Positions 8,720-16,739 of a stretch of DNA of 32,810 nt are shown here, piece by piece. Below the pieces are notes generated by a model. That model made no database searches, was not told the DNA's origin, and saw only the letters and a program-made list of their open reading frames with translations. Each line of letters opens with the position of its first letter. Position 1 is the first letter of the stretch. Location: positions 1-32,810 of the forward strand of contig JAENRP010000430.1 of assembly GCA_024741835.1 (NCBI GenBank). The letters run 5' to 3'. A program made the position numbers and the translations under genes. The DNA comes from Diplocarpon mali (taxonomy: Eukaryota; Ascomycota; Leotiomycetes; Helotiales; Drepanopezizaceae).

Positions 8720-10953
8720 TCTTAACAGTTATCGAATTAGTATCTACTAGTTGCTAAAGGGCCTGATTTAGATTGGCTTTTATTATAGTATCGGCGGGGT
8801 TACTAGCGCCATCGATCTAATGTATCTCTATAAGCTCCCTATTCTCGTACGATTATCGAATAGCCATTATATTGATTATCAATCGCTTCTCCTTTATAGT
8901 ACCCAATTTAACAATATACTTATATAAGAAGAGGGAATCTATATATATAATAATAGAAAGGCGGGATAGACTTAGCTTAGCTATTACTATATCGATTGTC
9001 GTAGCTATAGAAACTAGCATATTAATACCCGCTACTATAGTATACAGTTCGAAGGCTAGTATAGCTCTCATTACTCTCTTACACTTTATTAAGCTATAGT
9101 ATAGAATATTGCCTTTTAAAGTAAACTGCAATTCTCCTTCCTCTTTAGTAGCTAGTATAATGATATAGCCGATCTGCGAGCTTAAATCCTTATTATTAGC
9201 AAAAGATCTATTAATAAATGCGAATAGTTTAGCGTTTTGCAAATTGATAGTAAGGTAGGTTAGGCCTCTTTTAGGGTTGTTTTAGATCTAATTAAGTCGC
9301 TTATTCAGATTCTCCGCATCTTAAACCGTCGGATCCTAGTATTAGGCTGCAGCTGATAAATCGAAGGAAGCTTCTGGCTGGCAGATCGTAGCTAAATAAG
9401 CTCCCTTTACTCTTTGCTCTAGGTATTATTACTTATAGCCCTCTTAAGAAGTATCGACTAGTTCCAGCCTTTGGCCTTGGCCCTTTTATCGCATATGTAT
9501 TATATCCCCTTCTTAGGAAATAATACACCTATTGAAAGCTAGTGATTCGGTGCTCGATAGGTGTTATATTAGCTTTATAAGGAATCCTACCCTTTTGATC
9601 TTATCCTCCTCCTTTTTTAAAAAGTCTACTTCTCTAAGTATTAAAGTGTCATCTATCTATATTCCTATTATATCGAAAAAGGGAAAAGTGTTTAAGGTTA
9701 CTAATAGATAGGAGTCATAAGTTAAGTTAGCTATACTAAGATTGCTGCGATAGTACTTATAATAGGTGCTAAACTAATAGTTTCCTAATTCGGGAATGCT
9801 ATAGAGCGGCAGTACCACTTTAAAGACCGTACCTATAAGGAATAGCTTAGCAATATCTCATAAGGGAAATATAAATATATCGCATAGTAGCTTCGAAGCT
9901 GCCTAAGTATACGCTTATATAATATCCCGTAGGCCGAGAATGCCCTTCTTACCCTATTCTTTAAAGTATTCCCAGATTAATGCCGAAAGTAATACTAAAA
10001 GGCATTGGCTTACTTATTAGATAGTTAGGAATTAAGTGATTATACCTTCCTCCTTTTTACTAGTATTATTCTAAGCCTATATAATTAGGCGTGATTTCTC
10101 GAATAGGTGGTCTATCTCCTTCCCCTTTATTTTATTAACTATTTTCGATTTGAAGATCCTTTTGCCTTTTATAGTAGGGTTATTTTTATTTATCGGTACA
10201 AATACCCCTCTATTCATTAGCCCTTAGTACTCCTTTAGGCGAGATTGCTAAAAAGGGCGCCTAAGAGTGGTAATCTTACCTTCTGCCTATAGCTTCTGCA
10301 ATAGTTCCTAGTCCTTATTCTCCTTCTCTATTAGGAATACCTTTAATTTGGCTATATATAGCTTATTATCTACTCTAAAGGATATCTATATCTTAATATT
10401 ATAGTTATTATCTATTCTAAGAAGGCCGAAAATAGGCTTAACAAAGGGAACCTCTACTCTTAGCGATTACTTGCAGCTATTAAGTTGCGGCTTAATTAAG
10501 CGAGAGGGCTTTACTTCTTTATTAATATTAATTGCGTTCTACTCCCTTTTAGTAGTCGTTCGATCCTTAGGTTTAGTTCCTCTGGTTTCCTTTAAGCAGT
10601 TTTCTTTATTATCGATTTTGAATAAACGTACGCTTATCGATCTGAAGTACTTTATTTTACTACTAATATCGACTATATAGGTTTCGTTCTCTAAGCCTAG
10701 GAACTCGAATAGGCCTATCTATCCTCCCTTCTTCTAATATACTAATACTAGGTCTTTTAGCCTTAAATCGTGGATATAAGTGGTTCTAGGGCCATTCCTT
10801 ATGCCTAAAGCGTTATTAACCTTACGAGTAGTATAGATCTTCCTAACTTCCTTTATAGCCTTTTTGATTGTTACTGCCCTCTATTCTACCAACGGATTTG
10901 GTAGATCTAGTTCAGTTAGCCTTAGATATGCCTTAAAAATAAGTAGGGTGGGA
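8720..10953 (-). pseudogene. F3 pol, 3' part: integrase C-terminus, RT, RNase H
   Basis: Minus sense: 10953-10700 holds the end of integrase, with R-L-T-E-L-D-L-P and the basic segment V-R-K-I-Y-T-T-R-K-V-N-N-A-L. RT follows: L-R-D-I-x-Q-A-Y-T-Q-A near 9890-9930, K-V-V-L-P-L-Y near 9800, and the catalytic pair in I-D-D-T-L-I-L at about 9630-9660. RNase H is the best-kept part. The 129-codon open stretch 9242-8853 contains F-A-N-N-K-D-L-S-S-Q-I-G and K-L-G-T-I-K-E-K-R-L, followed by W-I-D-G-A-S-N-P-A-D near 8800. Several frameshifts and stops break it. The plus-strand ORFs at 8872 and 10471 are shadows. Confidence 0.88.
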
Positions 10954-10958
10954 ATTAT

Positions 10959-11130
10959 TGTAACGCTGTTCCTCGGAACAACCTCGGCAGCGGCAGTACC
11001 TTAGTAACTACCTTCCAACTCGCCGAGTCAGTAGTATGAAGACTTTACCACTGAGCTAAAAAAGCCAGAAGAATCAAATTCGCCCATTTGATTCTTGTCT
11101 TCCCTTATATGCTACATTGTGTGTGTTACA
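10959..11130 (-). repeat. TRIM 3' LTR (element sense), 172 bp
   Basis: Contains an 11-bp hairpin stem (11069-11079 with 11086-11096, 6-nt loop), a tRNA-like A box at 11048-11058 and TATAAGGG (minus) at 11109-11102. GTTCCTCGGAAC near the left end is another small hairpin. Almost identical to 11414-11585. Confidence 0.92.
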
Positions 11131-11131
11131 T

Positions 11132-11145
11132 ATCCCCCCTCCTTC
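11132..11145 (-). promoter_or_regulatory. Polypurine tract of the TRIM
   Basis: Minus-sense purine run GGAAGGAGGGGGGA sits 2 nt before the 3' LTR, where plus-strand DNA synthesis would be primed. It fixes the element's orientation. Confidence 0.75.
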
Positions 11146-11148
11146 CAG

Positions 11149-11376
11149 GTCACGTGTCCTCACGTGACAAGGCCAGGAGCAGGAGAGAGCCATATAAGTT
11201 GACATAACCCTTTTACCACAACCCCCAGTTATAGCCTTGAATATCAGGCAGCACCTCCCAGGTACCCCTGTAATAAACAAGTGAGGTTTAACTGCCTTAT
11301 CGATTCTGTTGAACTACTAGCGTGCATCACGTGTTCCCGCGTAAATAAACCCTACACCACGTGACTACACGCTAGT
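11149..11376. repeat. Four CACGTG sites within inverted repeats in the TRIM interior
   Basis: CACGTG occurs at 11151, 11161, 11328 and 11358. The first two lie in an 8-bp inverted repeat, GTCACGTG (11149-11156) and CACGTGAC (11161-11168). The other two lie inside ACTAGCGTG (11316-11324) and CACGCTAGT (11368-11376), an exact 9-bp inverted repeat. CACGTG is the E box bound by bHLH factors; whether it is bound here is unknown. Confidence 0.7.
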
Positions 11377-11399
11377 CCAAATCGAGTTAGGGCATCTGT

Positions 11400-11412
11400 G
11401 AATTTGATTCTT
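11400..11412 (-). promoter_or_regulatory. Putative self-priming site of the TRIM
   Basis: Starting one base inside the 5' LTR, minus sense AAGAATCAAATTC. It is the exact 13-nt complement of GAATTTGATTCTT in the LTR (minus sense from 11536 to 11524). A normal tRNA primer site starting TGG is absent. The arrangement matches Tf1-type self-priming, in which the 5' end of the mRNA folds back to prime RT. Confidence 0.6.
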
Positions 11413-11502
11413 ATGTAATGCTGTTCCTCGGAACAACCTCGGCAGCGGCAGTACCTTAGTAACTACCTTCCAACTCGCCGAGTCAGTAGTATGAAGACTT
11501 TA

Positions 11503-11513
11503 CCACTGAGCTA
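11503..11513 (-). promoter_or_regulatory. tRNA-type A box in the TRIM LTR
   Basis: TAGCTCAGTGG in minus sense is a perfect match to the tRNA D-arm/A-box consensus TRGYNNANNNG, preceded by a T run. The copy in the other LTR is at 11048-11058. No good B box follows at tRNA distance, so a full pol III promoter is not shown. It may mark a tRNA-derived segment. Confidence 0.55.
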
Positions 11514-11556
11514 AAAAAGCCAGAAGAATCAAATTCGCCCATTTGATTCTTGTCTT

Positions 11557-11564
11557 CCCTTATA
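11557..11564 (-). promoter_or_regulatory. Putative TATA box of the TRIM LTR
   Basis: TATAAGGG in minus sense. A pol II start about 28-30 nt downstream would fall at 11536-11534, the start of the 13-nt segment complementary to the priming site. Spacing is the only evidence; no transcript data. Confidence 0.5.
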
Positions 11565-11590
11565 TGCTACATTGTGTGTGTTATAATTAT

Positions 11591-14163
11591 CCTATTAGGC
11601 CCTGCTATATCGTTAACTACTTTAATAGCCATTTGCAGCCTCTTATCGTCGCTTAATTAGGGGTATTTAGCTATTATTATCTTAAAGGCACGTCTTAGAG
11701 GGCGATAATACCATTCGACCTTGCCGATAGAGTAGTGCGCCTTTATAGGAACCAGCTTAAGGGTTATTCCTATAGATCTTAGAGAGCTTTTAAACTCTGC
11801 TAAATTAAAGTTGGTGCTATAGTTATATATTATAAAATCAGGAGGTTTAATATAGGTATTTAGCTAAGCCAATTTAAGGGCTTGAAATACTGCATCGGCC
11901 GAATGTGCTTCTATTCCCTTTCGTAAGAACTTTGCGGCTTTAAATCCCGTCGCTTCGTCAACTATATAAAGGGCGTTCCTTCTATCGAATTAAGTAATAT
12001 CAATATATATAGTATAATTAAAGTCGATATTATCTTATAGCTTAAATCGGAATTTATAAGGGGCGTCGGCGTATAGTTGATAATATTAGCATATTTCCCT
12101 TATTCTTACTATAATGCTGGAGTCGACGTTATAACTAGCCTAGTTTAGGAGGTGTTTAAGGCGCTTTACTAAAGGATATCCGAATCTTTTATACAGCCTT
12201 CGGATCTCTATTTCTATTAAGTAGCATATATTGATTATACCCTTTGAAATTATTAAAAGTTGCTTAATTATATCGAGTAGGAGCTATAAGTGCCTATGTT
12301 TTCTGACGATTAAGTGTTTCTCCTTACCAATTATAAGCAAATTGCGCAGATTATTATATTTAGCTCCTATTTTGTCAAGTTATTGCAAGCAGATTAAAAA
12401 TGGTATATCTGCCTTTACAATTAAGAATTCTATAGGGCCTGCTAGTGTTCGAATAGTTATCTTGCTAATTGCATTTCGCGAACTTGCCCTAAAGGTAATT
12501 TTATGCTTTTCAGTGCCGAGTGGAGCTAGAACTGCGTCCTATATGTTTTGCAAGGCTTTGAATTGGTTGATTCCTCTTACATTTTTATTTAAGGCGCCTA
12601 TATCGATTAGGAATCCTTAGAAGAATTGATCCGTCTACTAGGTTATAAATACCTTAGGGTCTATTTATATCGGTTTATTAACCTTTATTATTAAGAGGTA
12701 TTCAGCCTTTTGCTTTTTAAGCTAGTTAAGCACAGTTCTCGAGTTATACTCCTTTTTAAAAGCTAGGAATACTATAGTAAAGTTGATATTACTATTCTTA
12801 GGGTCGCTAATTGCTTAGTCCTCCTCTTCTGAAGACGTTTCTTATTCATCCTTATTAGTCCTATTGCCTTTTGAATATGCTCTATTGTCTTCTTAAGCAA
12901 AGTATGCCTTATATATTTTATTTATTGGCTTATAGCCTTCGGCTTGTCGGCTTACTATATAGCGAGACTTTTAGGCGGCTCTTTCTTCTTCTAAGTGCTT
13001 GCTATTATAGCAGTCCTTTTTCTAATATATAATGCACCTTATATAGCCTGGTTTTAGTTAAAAGGTTATTCCTCTCTTATTACCCTAGGTAAACTTTATC
13101 TTTCTATTTGAAAAGTGCGCTATAGATTGCCTTTGCTCCTCGGCCAAATGATATCAAGGTCTATTAGTAGCTGAACTAAGGTGCTAAGGCCTTAATAGTC
13201 CGTCCTAGGCAACTACCCTTGCGCAAGCCCGTAGGCTATCTAATAGGGCTGGGAACGTCGCTAATAGCTTAAAAAGTGCCATTTGGAAGAGTCGATTCTT
13301 AGAAACACCTTATATAAGTCTGTCTTTAATCGATCGATTGTTCCTTATACTAGCATATAGGCCTAATTGCAAGTTCTATAGCTCCCTAGTATAGTTTTCG
13401 AGTTGGGTTAGGATCAGTTTCCCCCTTTAATAATCTTCTTATTAGAATAAGTCAAATGTCAGCCGAAACCACCTCCTTAGGAATCTGCTACTTCTCTCTT
13501 CGGTCTTATAATTGGCCCGAATGGCCTCTACTAGCTCGGCAAACTTGAAGTTCTTGTTTTATAAGTACTAATAGTAGTATATCGAGGCCGAGTCTTATAG
13601 TATAGATGGAAAGGCTCTATGCTATATGCTCTGGTCTACTAAGGCTCTTTGGTATAAATCGGCGAATATATAAAGCTTCTTATCGAGGTGATCTTTCCCG
13701 CTTAAGTACTAAGTCTCTTTAGTGTATATCTTACTTAGATTTATAAGGGTTTTGGCCTGATCCGAAGTCAAAGGTTCTATAATATACTAGGATAGTTAGG
13801 CGTTACTTCGGTTAAGGTCTAGAAGCGCTTTTAAACCCCTCCTTATAGCAAAGGGTAGTAATGATCTGTCTCTCGGTTGGATCAGCGGCATTAGTATTAG
13901 ATTTAGGATCTTTAAGTATTGCAAGACTAGAGTTCGTCTTATTTAGGGTTGATAAGGTATTCTTTTAAGGTTATACCGTTCGGTTGTTTATCTTAAAGTG
14001 TCCGCTTTATATAGGTTGTCTTACGAAGTGTTGTTATATCTAGGGTGTCCTTGCTAAAGCGAGTCTTGGCGTGGTATCTCCTATTTAGCTATAGTAACCC
14101 TTTGAGCGGGTGGCTCGCTTGTTCGCATAGATTCGGCAAATTCTGAGGTAGACCTTATTCTAT
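11591..14163 (-). pseudogene. F3 gag C-terminus, protease and integrase (middle part)
   Basis: Minus sense from 14163, which joins 23294 across F1 copy B. The Gag zinc knuckle is at 13037-12992 (C-I-I-then a stop where Cys is expected, then K-D-C-Y-N-S-K-H), with L-E-E-E-R-A-A after it. The protease active site is D-I-G-A near 12606-12590; normally D-T-G-A, Thr to Ile being a C-to-T change. Integrase: zinc region with F-G-Y-P-L-V-K-R-L near 12180, E-I-C near 12095 (its partner Cys now Tyr), V-D-E-A-T-G-F near 11945, and H-Y-S-I-G-K-V-E-W near 11725 holding the catalytic Glu. Many Gln-derived stops. The TRIM then splits integrase. The plus-strand ORF at 12231 is a shadow. Confidence 0.87.
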
Positions 14164-14168
14164 ATCTT

Positions 14169-14363
14169 TGTTGAGATAGGTGATACAGCCATTACTCCGA
14201 TGTATTATCATATGACCCTACTGCTTAATCAGTAGGATATTGATACGTATATAGCTGTAGGGAAGAAAGGGGTAACCTTCCTTCTCTAACTCTTACTAAT
14301 ATATCGACCATCGACCTTTAGAAGTTTCTATTACCTACTGCGCCGACTTATTTAAGCTTAATA
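14169..14363 (+). repeat. F1 5' LTR, copy B, 195 bp
   Basis: TGTTGAGATAGG at the start, TTAATA at the end (RIP form of CTCAACA). Matches 23094-23288 throughout at equal length. Confidence 0.95.
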
Positions 14364-14378
14364 GGTTATAAGCCCTAG
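14364..14378 (+). promoter_or_regulatory. F1 primer-binding site, initiator-tRNA anticodon-arm type
   Basis: GGTTATAAGCCCTAG directly follows the LTR. With one RIP change reversed (TAT-A-AG from TAT-G-AG) it complements the anticodon stem-loop of eukaryotic initiator tRNA-Met. That half-tRNA primer is known for Drosophila copia and yeast Ty5. A similar site follows the F4 LTR at 25956-25941. Confidence 0.7.
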
Positions 14379-14734
14379 ATAGACCGATAATAGATTATTG
14401 ACTTCCTTTAAAAAGCACTTGCGCCGCAACTGTTAGTAGGAAGTTGAATAAGACTTATAGTAAGAGGCGAGCAATCGGCGAATAGGAGGTATGATTCCCT
14501 ATTTAGCCAACCTATATTATAAGAGGTGTGATTCCTTGCTCTATAACCCTTTGGTACTGCAAAAGGTATAATTCCTTGCTTTACTATGTTTCATAAGAGG
14601 TATGATTCCTTGCGTTATAGCCTAAAAACCCTTTTCGATAAGAGGACTTCCTTCCTATTTAATACTTCTATAACACCTGCTATTTAATCATTTCAACTTT
14701 TCGATAAGAGGAGTGCCTTTAACTATTTAATTTA
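14379..14734 (+). repeat. F1 leader, copy B, with four short degenerate repeats
   Basis: Four copies of a unit around AAGAGGTRTGATTCCTTGC begin near 14482, 14521, 14561 and 14593 (38, 40 and 32-33 bp apart). Looser matches TAAGAGG occur near 14460, 14640 and 14707. No ORF. Confidence 0.75.
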
Positions 14735-15790
14735 TTTGATTTTAAACGCAATTCTATTTGAAATAGCAATAGCTTCCGATTCCGATCGAAACACTAGGCT
14801 TAAAGACCTCTAACTCTTTTGAAAGAACTAGTAATAATGGTTCGACGATTTAGAGCTTTACTTCGAGAGCAAAGGCATTGAAATAGCGATTTAAAAGACA
14901 CTTATTAAATACGTAAGAATAGCCTCCTATACTCCTTCTACTAATTCGTCTACTTTTACTTTAATAGCTAATATAACTGCTAAGGATTTGCCAAATATAC
15001 TGAATAAGCTTAGCCTAAGAGCCTTAGTAGATAATAACTAAGAATCCTAAAGGCAGATTTTGAATATAGAAAAGGAGAAGGAGTATAGGCTGGCCTTAGC
15101 TAAATATAAGCTTAAGATCAATAGAGGTTTAAGTAATAAAGACTAAGATTTTATTCGAATTTATAATAATGTAAAGATAAGATAAGATACTTTAAAGGTA
15201 AAATACTCTTAGACAACTGCCTTTAATACCTAGCATCTATTATAGCAGATCACTTCATTTTAGTATAAAAAAGACAAAGATAGTAAGGATATAGATATAA
15301 ATATAGACTCTGCCTAATCTATATTATATAAAGTAAGAAGGAGAGTAAGAGCCGTAGATCCTAAGATAGCTATGACTTTTAGGGAAACTTAGCTTTTTAG
15401 TTTCCTACTTAATAGCCTCCTTCTTAAGTTTGCTATTGCAAAACAATCTCTTCTTATCCAACTTAACCTTAAGATCTATAAGAAGATCGACCTCCTTCGA
15501 ACTATTGAGTAAGACTTTAAAGGACGCTTTAAGTTAGCAAATGCCGCGTTATAGGGCAACGATAAGCCTAAGAAGAGGAAAGAGCGCAAGATAAGCCCTT
15601 AAGCTCATTAGGGATGCTACTTCTATAATAGTGCTTATAATATTACTAATTATAAAGTTAGAAGGCAATTGATTAATATAGTTGCTAACTTTAATATTAA
15701 GAAGCAATTGAAGCAGAAGTTAAAAAGCAAACTGCCCTTATCCTACCGAAGGCCGTAACTATTAAGGAAAGGCAAAGGAAAAGGCTATTT
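14735..15790 (+). pseudogene. F1 gag, copy B
   Basis: One frame runs about 330 codons with only Gln/Trp-type stops. It includes W-F-D-D-L-E-L-Y-F-E-S-K-G near 14838, a Lys/Glu-rich helical middle (15060-15120), and a zinc-knuckle relic at 15614-15652: Cys, then Tyr (TAT from TGT), Tyr or Asn at the His, and Tyr at the last Cys. The pattern suits CX2CX3HX4C and three of four ligands are lost. Basic K-K-R-K and R-R-Q-L flank it. Gag would package the element RNA. No start codon can be fixed. Confidence 0.85.
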
Positions 15791-15849
15791 AGCTAGAACT
15801 TCAGCAGATACCTTTAATAATAATAGTAGGTTATTTAAACCTAAATCCA

Positions 15850-16255
15850 CTTTTAATAATTTAAACGATAATTATAATAAAGATGCCTATATCTTAAAAG
15901 CCGATCTTCGTAAGATCCTTGAATCCGACTGATATAATAATACTAGTTATATAGCATATATGACTAATAAACCCTACTTATTTAAAGGCCCGCTTACTAA
16001 AATAAAAAGGCACTCTATTAAGGTTGGTAGTAGAAGGTTATATACAGACTCGATAGGTATAGTAGAGATAAATATCACTAGCATTTCTTTCCTTTTGCAA
16101 AATGTTCTCCTTATGCTTAGCCTAGGTATTAATCTTTTATTTAACTACAAGATTTATATAGAGTTAAATTGTATAGGAGTTTTTAATAATCAATTTATAT
16201 AATTTATAAATAATAACTATAAAGTGATCTTTAAAGTTAAAATCAAAGATAGACT
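15850..16255 (+). pseudogene. F1 protease, copy B
   Basis: The active-site region at about 15928-15963 reads N-N-T-S-Y-I-A-Y-M, the RIP form of a D-T-G...H-M motif (Asp to Asn, Gly to Ser, His to Tyr). An 80-codon open stretch, 15960-16202, continues with M-T-N-K-P-Y-L-F-K-G-P-L and ends N-V-L-L-M-L-S-L-G-I-N-L-L, the usual V-P-x-L-x-x-N-L-L close of copia proteases. Catalysis is impossible as it stands. Confidence 0.85.
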
Positions 16256-16284
16256 TTATATTATTTTAAAAGTAATATTATAGA

Positions 16285-16715
16285 AATTGACTCTTAAGCT
16301 AGACTTATAAATAGGTTCTTTTAAGGAAAGTGCACTCTTTGCCCTAATACAATTAAGTAAGGATAAGGAGAATAGATAGACTCTTAAGCTAGGATCGCAA
16401 GTGAAATTCGCAAAAATGACTCCTAAGCTAAGACTATAAGTAGATTGCAAAGTATCTTTAAAGATGATTTTTAAGCTGGAATCATAAGTGAATTTAATAG
16501 AAATGACTCTTAGGCCAGGATTGCAAGTGGATTTTATAAATTTACTAATAATGACTCTTAGGCTAGGATCGCAAGTGAAATTCGCGGAAATGACTCCTAG
16601 GCCAGGACTGCGAGTAAAATTCGCAAATTTGTTAAAGACGACTCTTAAGCTAGGACCGCAAGTGGATCTTGCGGTTTTATTAAAAACAACTCCTAAGCTA
16701 GGCTTGCAATTGGAA
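16285..16715 (+). repeat. In-frame array of nine palindromic motifs between F1 protease and integrase (copy B)
   Basis: Nine degenerate copies start near 16289, 16378, 16418, 16466, 16505, 16553, 16592, 16640 and 16688. The best, at 16592-16616, has arms ACTCCTAGGCC and GGACTGCGAGT around one base. Intervals alternate about 39 and 48 bp, both multiples of three, giving an 87-bp period. An 85-codon open frame (16488-16745) translates most units as M-T-x-R-P-G-L-x-V-x-F. The same array is in copy C at 32260-32705. Homologous copia elements have no such insert here as far as I know. Confidence 0.85.
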
Positions 16716-16739
16716 AACGGTAAAACCTTAAACTGCTAT

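Larger units (their letters stand above)
10959..11585 (-). mobile_element. TRIM: 627-bp miniature LTR retrotransposon, nearly free of RIP
   Basis: Two 172-bp direct repeats (10959-11130 and 11414-11585) differ by only two transitions (C to T at positions 6 and 171) and begin TGTAAC and end GTTACA. They flank a 283-bp interior, and ATTAT is duplicated at 10954-10958 and 11586-11590. A purine tract, GGAAGGAGGGGGGA in minus sense, ends 2 nt before the LTR at 11130, which sets the strand as minus. No protein is encoded; the minus 68-codon ORF 11074-11280 runs through an LTR and is not a credible gene. It sits in the integrase of F3. CA and TG are frequent here, unlike in the flanks. It would need Gag, RT and integrase from an autonomous element. 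Confidence 0.9.
11414..11585 (-). repeat. TRIM 5' LTR (element sense), 172 bp
   Basis: Reads minus from 11585 to 11414. Order: TATA box (11564-11557), hairpin with the self-complementary segment (11551-11524), A box (11513-11503), then GC-rich inverted repeats CTCGGC/GCCGAG towards the end. The CA-ending terminus at 11414 abuts the putative priming site. Confidence 0.92.

Noticed and set aside
11074..11280. 68-codon minus ORF in the TRIM
   Set aside because: It runs through the LTR and the hairpin, has no recognisable domain, and TRIMs are non-coding.
11493..11521. Complete tRNA gene in the TRIM LTR
   Set aside because: Only the A box/D arm fits; anticodon and T arms do not pair and no B box lies at the right distance.
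12231..12620. 129-codon plus ORF
   Set aside because: Antisense to F3 protease and integrase, which have family motifs in the minus frame.
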